From contig CM041782.1 of assembly GCA_023374045.1 (NCBI GenBank), forward strand, positions 187,444,925 to 187,508,924: 64,000 nucleotides of DNA. Direction: 5' to 3'. The notes under the pieces were generated by a model that was given only the letters and a program-made list of their open reading frames with translations, was not told where the DNA came from and searched no databases. This stretch comes from Limonium bicolor (taxonomy: Eukaryota; Streptophyta; Magnoliopsida; Caryophyllales; Plumbaginaceae). The position numbers and the translations under genes were made by a program. Every line of letters begins with the position of its first letter. The first letter of the stretch is position 1. This document shows positions 55,661 to 64,000 of the stretch, piece after piece.

Positions 55661-56380
55661 GTGAGGACACTAACCTTGTGCTGAATTGGGAGAAGTGCCA
55701 CTTCATGGTACAAGAAGGAATTGTGCTTGGGCATAAGGTGTCAAAAGAAGGCCTCCAGGTGGACAAGGCCAAGATCGAGGTAATAGAAAAACTGCCCCCA
55801 CCAAATTCAGTTAAAGATGTAAGATCTTTTCTTGGTCATGCAGGGTTTTACAGGAGGTTTATACAGGACTTTTCAAAAATTGCTAAACCCCTGTCAGACT
55901 TGCTTCAGAAGGACATCAAATTTCAGTTTACAGAGGAGTGCTTGACAGCATTTCAGACTATCAAAGAGAAGCTCTGTTCAGCACCTATTGTGGTCCCACC
56001 GGATTGGTCTGAACCATTTGAGATCATGACGGATGCGAGTGACTATGCTGTTGGCGCCGCATTATGTCAGAAGAAAGATAAGATGCTGAGGGTAATCACT
56101 TATGCTAGCAAGACCTTAATTGATGCACAGAAAAATTATACTACTACAGAGAAGGAGTTGCTAGCTGTGTGTTTGCTCTGGACAAGTTTCGACCATATCT
56201 GCTTGGCAGCAAGGTAATAGTACATACAGATCATTCAGCCCTCAAGTACCTTTTTCAGAAAAATGAATCGAAACCAAGACTTCTGAGGTGGATCCTACTT
56301 CTCCAAGAATTCAATTTAGAAGTTGTGGATAAAAAGGGGAAGCTGAATGGAGTTGCTGATCATATCTAGACTTGATATCC
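55661..56380 (+). pseudogene. Element F RNase H (broken)
   Basis: The RT thumb region (LGHKVSKEGLQVDKAKIEVI, RSFLGHAGFYRRFIQDFSKI) leads to RNase H with [24 protein letters not shown] and [12 protein letters not shown]. Frame changes near 56180 and a stop near 56368. It would degrade the RNA strand during reverse transcription. Confidence 0.86.
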
Positions 56381-57836
56381 CTGATGATGGAATCCCGATC
56401 AACGAATTCTTCCCTGATGAGACGGTGTTCAAAATTGGAAAGGTAGATGAACCATGGTATGCTGATTTAGTTAATTATCTTGCTACTGGTTTAATTCCTC
56501 ATGACTACAGCTATAATCAGAGGAAGAAATTCTTGTCAGAAACCCGCCATTATATCTGGGAGGATCCATATCTGTTTAGGATCTGTGCTGATGGCTTGAT
56601 GAGGCGATGTCTTCCAGATAAGGAGATCCAGAGTGTCATCGAATTCTGTCATGCTAAAGAGGCAGGTGGCCATCATGGTTATACAAGAACAGCTGCAAAG
56701 ATATTGGAGTGTGGATTTTACTGGCCTACTCTTCATAAAGATGTCCACCATTTCTGTTCCCATTGTGACCCTGTCAGAGGATGGGAAACATCTCCAGAAA
56801 GCATGAGATGCCTCAGAAAGGTATTCTTGAGGTAGAACTTTTTGATGTTGGGGCATGATTTCACAGGCCCTTTTCCTCATCTCATGGAAACCAATACATC
56901 CTGGTAGCTGTAGATTATGTCTCCAAGTGGGTAGAAGCTATTCCATGCCACAATGCTGATTCCAAAACAGTGGTGAAATTCCTGAAGAAACATATTCACC
57001 AGATTCGGGGTGCCCAGGGCAATTATCAGTGATGGTGGCTCCCACTTCTGCAACCGAGCATTCGACTCCTTAATGACTAAATATGGGGTGACTCACAAGG
57101 TGGCACTACCTTACCACCCCCAAACTAATGGTCTTGCAGAAGTGACCAATCGTGAGCTGAAATGGATCCTACAGAAGACGGTAAGTGCATCAAGGAAGGA
57201 TTGGTCAGTTAAACTAGATGATGCTTTGTGGGCATACCGGACTGCTTTCAAGACCCCTATAGGTATGTCTCCTTTTAAACTTGTGTATGGAAAAGCTTGC
57301 CATCTTCCAGTCGAATTAGAGCACAAAGCTTACTGGGCATTGAAAGCCCTGAATTTTGATATGCACACTGCTGGAGAGAAAAGAAAATTTCAACTATCTG
57401 AACTTGAGGAACTCAGAGAGCAAGCCTATGACAGTTCCCGAATTTATAAGGAGCGCACAAAGAGAATCCATGATCAGATGATTCATAAGAGAGAATTCAA
57501 AGTAGGGATCTAGTGTTGCTCTATAATTCCAGGCTGCGCCTCTTTCCTGGTAAGTTGAAATCACATTGGGCAGGTCCATTCAAAGTTGTGGGGATCACTA
57601 CTTATGGTGCTTATGAGCTAGAGAATAAGACAGGAGAAGTATTCAAAGTAAATGGTGCTCGATTAAAGAAGTACCTAGGCGATACCTTTTCTCAGCCTCC
57701 TGCACCAGGTATATCCTTGATTGAAAGCTCCAATTCCATAAATTCTATCTCTTCTATCTGTTGCAGCACCACCTCCCAAAGCATCCAAAAAGCCGCGCCA
57801 GCAATGGTACTTCAAACTGAAGAAAGCTATTGCTAG
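56381..57836 (+). pseudogene. Element F integrase (broken)
   Basis: Zinc-binding region HAKEAGGHHGYTRTAAKIL...FYWPTLHKD. A first-Asp region [13 protein letters not shown] (frame broken, about 56855-57000). Core piece 57010-57513 with [37 protein letters not shown] and [19 protein letters not shown]. The C-terminal piece from 57513 ([20 protein letters not shown]) closes it. Integrase would insert the cDNA. The second Cys of the usual zinc Cys pair (CDRC) appears changed (HCDPV). Confidence 0.86.
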
Positions 57837-58210
57837 CTGCTGTGGCGGCCCTTCTTGACCTTATCTGAAAAGTCTAGCCAGAGACTTTAACTCCGGGCAG
57901 CTTGGTGGGAGGCAACCCACCGGTTTGTATCTCTTCTTAGTTAATTATTTCCTCTTTGTTCTTATTTAGCAGAGTGTTAATCACTATTGTGCAAATCGAA
58001 CGAGCCATGGCTCTTACTTTATAACTAATGGTTTTATCTGTTCCACTTGAGTTCTTCTGGTTTTGCAGATTTAATCTTTCAGGTAACCCACTCTAATGCT
58101 AAACTGAACTCAAGTGTGAGGAAGAATCATGGCAATTTCATCAAGGATCAGGGAGTCCTTCAACACTCATGCTATTTAAGTTCTCCATTTTGTGTGTTTT
58201 GTTCTTTGTG
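57837..58210 (+). other. Spacer after integrase, with first PPT-like motif
   Basis: Non-coding. AAGTGTGAGGAAGA at 58112-58125 is the first of four PPT-like copies. Confidence 0.65.
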
Positions 58211-59560
58211 ATGGCTCGCACTCGAGGTGGTCCTGCCTGTAGAGGTTCCTCTTCGAGGAACCCACGCCCTGACGACGAGTCAGAGCCGGTCGAGTCACCA
58301 CTCCGAGAGGATGGTTCAGATCCGCTACCACCAGGGCTTGGTACGACAGGGTGGCGCCTTCGTCATAGAGAGACGCATTACAGACGAGGCAGTAGCTGAG
58401 ACCGGGCTTTCTGCCATATTCGAGGGTATTGGCGCCAGCAGTATCCTGCGCATGGGCGTGGGCGTTTTCTCCCCAGAGCTGGTCCGCGAATTCTACGCCA
58501 ATGCTGTGGCGTCAGACACGACACACCGCATTACTTCATACGTACAGCACTATGAGGTGGAGGTAACCCCTGAGACCCTTTCTGCTCTATTATTCCTCCC
58601 AGACGACCATGAGGCATGTAGATTTTTCGGAGGATGCACTTAGGCAGAGTAAGTCTAGGTGGTTACTAGAGGTCGGGAGTACTACTCGCCGACGAGGTGA
58701 GGAGACAAGACTGTATTACCATATGCATTCTCCCATCCCTTCAGCAGAGGACCCTAGCTGAGATCCTCAGTCATCAGATCCGGCCTCAGGCTGGGAATGA
58801 TGCTTCTGACGAGGATTGTGTCCTCCTAGACTACCTCCTCGCCTCACCACATCAGCCAGCCCAGCAGCTCTCCCTCCCTTTCATCATGTTTAGGCAGCTG
58901 CATAAGGTCGTCACTATCTGTGGACGAAGAAGAAGAAGATCACCCCCATCTTCCCTATACTATCTATCATATTGTCTCTACCCTCCCCGAGGAGATCTTC
59001 ACTGATATAGATGTGAGGGAGGGTGAGACACCCCATCTCCCTTACGACCTTTAGGAGATGGGGCTTCATGCGCCTTGACGACGGCAGCTGGGTGAAGGGC
59101 AGCTCGGGCCTAGGATCTACGGGTACATCTGCGAGCTCCAGCTCCAACCTGCCACTGCTACCATGGCGCCCCCCACAGTCCCTGTGATGAGTGTTCCCCC
59201 AGAGATACAGACCATGATGGACTCCATTCTCCAGCAGCAGCAGAGGATGGAGCAGAGATTCGGGGGTATGGAGCAGCAGTTCGGTTCTGTACAGCAGCAG
59301 GTTGGGGAGGTCCAGCAGCGCCTGGTGCGCATGGAGGGACATATAGATGAGATCCGCCAGACACAGGGCACCCTCCAGGCAGAGCAGATCTCCATCGCTG
59401 AGCGTTTAGAGCGCAGTGATGCTTTACACAGAGAGGCTGCTAGGTACATGGCAGATGCATCCACTCAGCAGGCCCAGAACTACCAGCTCATGCAGATGCT
59501 CGTTGCCCAGTTGGGAGCGAGACCACCACACCCACCACCACCACCACCACCGCCTCAGTG
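58211..59560 (+). pseudogene. Element F post-integrase region (Athila third ORF, broken)
   Basis: Start MARTRGGPACRGSSSRNPRP. After a frame change comes FVIERRITDEAVAETGLSAI, FSPELVREFYANAVASDTTH and TLSALLFLPDD, which resembles the plant-transposon protein type found in Athila elements. A last open piece (59163-59561) is a Gln/Met-rich coiled coil (MEQRFGGMEQQFGSVQQQ..., heptad-like) ending in a Pro run. Historically called env-like. I see no signal peptide or membrane segment, so that label is not supported here. Function unknown. Confidence 0.65.
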
Positions 59561-61087
59561 ACAGCCACTATTTTTACTGCTTTCTTTTCTTGTTTGTGAT
59601 TTTTCTGTACGTTCTTTTTTTTTCTTTGCCTTTATTTTTACTTTGGTTTGTTAAGCCTAACGGAAACATGGGACTGCAGGTGAAGTGGTATTAGATATTC
59701 AGCAGTATTTTAAATTCTAAATTGCTAAAATTCTTGTTTCTCTGAGCAGTGCGGCGTTCTAAAATGTTTACATGACTCTCTACTGCGAAACAAATGGCTA
59801 TAAGTACAGGAAATGGAACACACTACTTGCGAATGTCTGCTAAGCTTAAACTATGGGGAGTATTTCTCAAAATATCTCATTCGATTCAAAATATCTGTAG
59901 TTCGAGTTAATGCATATTCTGTGTTCGAGTTAATGCCAGTGAAAATATAGCAACTCTTAATCTGCACACAACGTATACTGTCTGTGACTCATAAGGAATC
60001 TCTCCACCCCTGCCAAACTCCAAGTGTGAGGAAGAACATCTTCCTCAATCCGTATCACCAGGGGAGTCTCAGTTCATAATTTCACTTATTTATTGCTCCA
60101 CATTTGTTGCGTTGAGGGTTTATTATGGCATATGCATCTATTATGAGTATAGCATGTTTTGAAAGCTCTTTTCTCTGTTTATCTTCTTTGACCAATGAGG
60201 ACATTGCTCATCTTAAGTGTGAGGAAGGAGAGACCTTTCCCTGAAAACATGCTACTTGTTCTTTAATGCCACACTTGCTTTTTGCTTCTCTAATGCCTGT
60301 GCACAACGAGTGTCGTTAAACCAAAGTGAAAACCGTTGGAATCTTTTTGTTTGATGAGGTTTGTATAAAAATAGTTTTATTTAAAAATACTCTCTTTCAC
60401 TAAAAATCTGGTAGATTGGCTAATTGTGGAAACCAGATTATTTTAGCCTGGGATTTTGGAAATGAAGTGAATGTTTGGAATGAAAAAGGGTAAGGCAAGG
60501 TACTCCACTGATCAAAATTTTTTTTCCTAACAATAGCAGGCCTCGTCTATCCGGTTATTAAGTCTTAAGGGTGCCTTATCACCTATCTACCTAAGGTCTC
60601 GTGATCTGGGATAGTTGGCCCAACACCGTTACATGGATAGAGAGAAAAGTCTGGATTACGGAATAAACTCTGCAATTCACAATATTTCGTTTGTTTTGTA
60701 TATAATTCTTGGAAGAAGAATATTTTTGCATGTGAAAGAAAAGAATTCATTGCAGTTTAATTTTTGTTTTTGATCATGAGTACGTGGTGTTGAAAGGTAT
60801 TGCGGAATAAGGCATTACTTCACACCTCTTGTCATCCAAAGGTTAGAGAAATGAAAATGGTGGAAAGTCCCAAGCTAAGTTAACTTGTTTTCTACAATCT
60901 AGTTTCTCTATGCTTTTACAAAAATTGTTCCTGCTTCACTGTTTGTGAAAACCTACCTCAGAGAGCGAGATTATCTTTCATTTATCACTTGGTTTGATTT
61001 CGCCCTGCACTTGTTTAAAATTTGAGATTATTTGAAGGTTTTAGAGATATTCTTATTCCTATTTTGCTTGAGGACAAGCAAAAGCTT
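59561..61087 (+). other. 3' non-coding region of element F
   Basis: No gene. PPT-like motif copies at 60022-60035 and 60215-60228, each in a T/A-rich setting. Confidence 0.7.
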
Positions 61088-61101
61088 AAGTGTGAGGAAG
61101 T
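61088..61101 (+). other. Polypurine tract of element F
   Basis: AAGTGTGAGGAAGT abuts the TG of the 3' LTR and has three upstream copies. Confidence 0.75.
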
Positions 61102-62186
61102 TGATAAGTGTGAAACATATAGGCTTTTTAGGGTTTAAATACCTTATAATTTGTAACAATTCAGGCAATGTTTCCCACTTATTATGTGTTTCCTAAAATT
61201 GATGCTTTGATAAGAATTGATGTATTATATATGTTAAATGCAGGAAAAACCCAGGAAATAAAGATTATACATCATAAGGATTACAACACAACAAACGGGG
61301 AACAAATTAGGAGAAGAGACAAAAATTGGTCTTGTCCGGATCAGTTTGGCCGGACACAAAGCCGGACATCTCTTGTCCGGATCTGATTGGGCCGGACGCA
61401 AGCCGGACATGACTAAAATTTCAGATTCGAGAGTTCGCGTTTTAGATCTAGAATTCTGTGTCACGTCCGGATCCGGACACAATCCGGACACGATCCGGAC
61501 GTCACACAGAATTGAAAAATAAAAATCCACGCACCGATAATTAGCCTTTCGGCTAATTATCGAACAGACAGGCGGCGAATAAACGGGAGCGGCGCATTAA
61601 TGAAGAAGACTCCAAGCTCAACCAAATTTTTCTCACCACTATACCAAACTCCCACTAATTGTGTGTTTCCCTTCTAACCCTAATAAACCCCCCTTCTACC
61701 TTCATTCCAACTCGCACCAGACTTCACAGTCTTCCCTCCTCTCTAATCCTCTCACTCACCATACGCTTCATCTCCATTCATTCTTCTATCCCCTCCATAA
61801 ACCTGCATAACTCATTCACGATTCAATCACAGTTCATCTGCTATCTCAAAACACCTTCGTCAACCTCCGCTCATATCCAGTTTCAGTTTCGCGACATTTT
61901 AGCCTTGTCCGACCCTTGTCCGGATCCAGACAGGCTCATTCCACCCACGTCCGGATCACGTCCGACCTAGACAGATCCGGACATCTCACGTCCGGCTCTG
62001 TGTCCGACCCTACACAGCCGGACACCTCACAAATTCGCCCAAACTTTCCATTTTCGCCCCATTTCACCCAATTCACTCCATTATCACCGAGATCAACCTT
62101 CGAGCTAGCACGGAGCAAGGACAAAGGACGGAGCGAGCAAGAAGATCTTCGTAACAGATGATTTCTTCTAACTCTCTCTCATTTAT
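61102..62186 (+). repeat. 3' LTR of element F, truncated at its 3' part by G
   Basis: Matches about the first 1080 bp of the 5' LTR up to ...ctctctcatttat, where LTR G begins. The TATA box has lost one base. The remaining 760 bp would be on the far side of G. Confidence 0.92.
62182..62186. repeat. Probable left target duplication of G (tttat)
   Basis: The last 5 bases before the TG of G, present once in the F 5' LTR at the same place. Its partner is outside the window. Confidence 0.55.
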
Positions 62187-64000
62187 TGTAATACCCCAAC
62201 CCGAAATCCAATAAACTGAACGGCGATCACTCCCAAATAAAGTACAACTGCAGCGGAAATAAATACCACAACCGGGCGGTATCACAATGCCGTTGGCCAC
62301 CCTTGTGACCAACTAGGCTAAGTCCAAATACAATCCTCAAATGTCACGGTCTGGAATACAGATACAACCCGAGATACTAGGAATCAAACTCAAAGTACAA
62401 TACTGAAATAAAATGATTAACTAATAATAGACTCCCAAAGCTTGATCTACCCACCTACACTCAGTGTAGTGATCTTCTCAATCTTCAGGTACCTGAAAAT
62501 GGGGGTGCCCCCAAAGGGGCTCAGCAAACAACGCTGGTATGGAAGACGTGCAGCCATCGTCTACGGGCCACACCAACTACTTTGTCGAATACATGCAGTT
62601 CATTTTTTTATAAGCTGTAAACAAGCATAATCTGATGATAACAAGTATCCACACAAGGACAATAATGTCACATAGAACAAGACACAGAAGGTCGAGTTAG
62701 CTGAACTGAAATTCTTTACTGATAGTCGGTCCACACATGGGACTGACAGTTATAACTGAATATCTGAAATAGTGGAGGTATAGTGACCTCGTCATAAGTA
62801 AGTTGGGTATAGAAACCCAGGAGATGACGTAGTCAAACCCTGAACTGAATGGCGTGGGAAATAAGAACCCACTGAGGAATAAAGTCTTCCTCGAACTGAA
62901 GGGCACACGAAGTCCCGGGTGGAAGAGTCTTCCTCCCACTGAATTTTCCGTCGCGACGTAGTAGGAGACGACCTGAGACAGGTACAACCCCGTAGCATGC
63001 ATGGCCAGATCCAACTGGGCTCCTCAATCTCGAAGTATATAATTGTTAAGTGTCATATAAAGACGTTAAACAAGAACACAATGTGTATTGTCAATTATCA
63101 CGTTTAGGATAATGACGTTTGTAAACTGAAGTTAGTGAGAGACTTGAGTACAGTCCTCGGTATACTGAAACGCAGGTATTTAATCCACTGGTGTAGTAGT
63201 GTTTGTATGCGTGGGACATACACGTTGTAGTCAGCAACAATCACGCGCATAAAATAATACCACAGTGTGCAAGAGTAAAACAACAGTTTACATTAATTAT
63301 CTTGGTCGTTATTTCAAACAACAGATAGCACACAAGCCAATGTAATCCGTTAGAAAACAGGTTGCAAGAATCCCATACCGTTCACCGTAGACTGTACTTG
63401 TAAATTCCCGGTCAACGTCTGGTCAAACAAAGTCCTAGAATAGGATTTAACTGAAAGGGTTATTAATTATGTACCCTATATAATAACTCTATTGGATCTT
63501 TTAACAAATCTCATATTTGTATTTCATGTGAGGTTTTATTCCTTTAATTACCTCATGATTTTATGTATAACTTATTTTATTCCTTTTGATTTATTCACAA
63601 ATCCTTTAATGCACATCTATGTGTTCATTGCATTTGTTGTTTATTTTATTTGTCTAGGTGACATAACAACTTATAATTTCTTAACAATATTTAAATGTCT
63701 ACAATGATAAAAATCTTATAGTTTTCATTATTCCTCCTTTAACCATAAATAATATTTATTGTTTATCTTTTAATTCCTAATAACCATGTAAGCCACAGCT
63801 TTAATTCCATAATTTCCTTTAATCAAAATTCTTTCTTCTAAATCCTCCAAATATCCATATAGGACCTATATTTATTAAATCTAAATTCTTAAACTTATAT
63901 TTAGGTTATTTACAAAACAACCACATTAATTCATAAACTTTACATTTAAATTCTAACTCTTTATATAACCTAATTTAATCCTTGTTCAATTAAATTACAA
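62187..64000 (-). repeat. LTR G, partial, runs off the window
   Basis: Starts tgtaataccccaaccc, the reverse complement of the ...ggggtgttaca type LTR end, so the parent element probably reads leftward. Acceptor-like block at 62492-62539 and a stem-loop chain at about 62700-62960. From about 63480 the sequence is AT-rich with no recognisable motif. Whether all of it is LTR cannot be told. Confidence 0.65.
62700..62960 (-). repeat. Stem-loop chain in LTR G
   Basis: Minus strand: GGAAG-act-CTTCC, GAGG-(10)-CCTC, GTGGG-ttcttattt-CCCAC, TGGGT-ttctat-ACCCA, GAGGT-cactat-ACCTC, AGTTATAACT and GTCC-catgtgt-GGAC. Several are followed by TTCAGT(TC), the counterpart of TTCTGT in D. Confidence 0.65.

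Larger units (their letters stand above)
50165..62186 (+). mobile_element. Element F: Athila-like retrotransposon, 3' LTR truncated by G
   Basis: 5' LTR 50165-52008, tRNA-Asp-type primer site (52012-52029), a decayed gag-pol (52207-57836), an extra reading region after integrase (58211-59560), a long 3' non-coding region with repeated PPT-like motifs, a polypurine tract (61088-61101) and 1085 bp of 3' LTR before G interrupts it. The DLGAS protease motif, FMDD RT motif, primer type and post-integrase region place it in the Athila lineage. Target duplication on the left is acgaa (50160-50164). The partner is out of the window. It lies inside LTR H. Confidence 0.92.

Noticed and set aside
58211..59560. 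Envelope gene of F
   Set aside because: No signal peptide, furin-type site or transmembrane segment visible. Kept only as an unnamed post-integrase region.

Overview
The window is nuclear DNA of a flowering plant, almost certainly a eudicot with a repeat-rich genome. It holds one recognisable host gene, an intron-containing RSZ-type splicing factor at 45000-46485. Most of the rest is nested LTR retrotransposons of three lineages: Tekay-like chromoviruses (A, D), Tat/Ogre-type gag-only elements (B, C) and an Athila-like element (F). There are also LTR-only pieces (E, G, H), a dead mariner-like transposase and two foldback MITEs.

Layout. 1-25079 is a three-level nest. Element C (its 5' LTR end at 1-378, 3' LTR at 23639-25079) was hit by minus-strand chromovirus A (542-18139, target duplication gggtc). 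The 5' LTR of A was then hit by B (7728-16429, target duplication ggagg). B and C belong to one family. They have a tRNA-Arg-type primer site, a decayed Tat-type gag and no pol. Long 3' regions carry tandem repeats and internal copies of their own polypurine tract. 26340-27301 is a minus-strand mariner-like transposase relic whose N-terminal part reappears at 36505, because chromovirus D (27302-36499) sits inside it. D keeps one open frame broken by only four stop codons. 38251-42824 is a 4.6-kb solo LTR (E) with target duplication gctac. 44351-44742 is a Mutator-like foldback MITE just upstream of the splicing-factor gene, and 47813-48344 is a second foldback element. 49744-50164 is an LTR piece (H) interrupted by Athila-like F (50165-62186). 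The 3' LTR of F is cut by the LTR of another element, G (62187 to the window end).

The most unusual signal is in the LTRs. LTRs of A, D, E, G and H contain chains of short perfect stem-loops whose stem sequences change from unit to unit while pairing is kept. In D the units are linked by a repeated TTCTGTTCAC-like spacer. The chains lie just upstream of a shared block (TACCAGC, then GCTGA, then CCCC-TTT-GGGG, a pyrimidine run and a YAG). Separately, LTRs of A, B/C, D, E and F carry clusters of inverted repeats built on GTCCG/CGGAC. Where both LTRs of one insertion can be compared in full (A, B, D), they differ by gain or loss of whole units in these clusters.

The reading frames of the elements are broken (D least, F and A most). 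I see no intact retrotransposon polyprotein. Long stretches at 25080-26339, 36600-38245, 42830-44350, 46490-47812 and 48345-49743 show no gene I can recognise.
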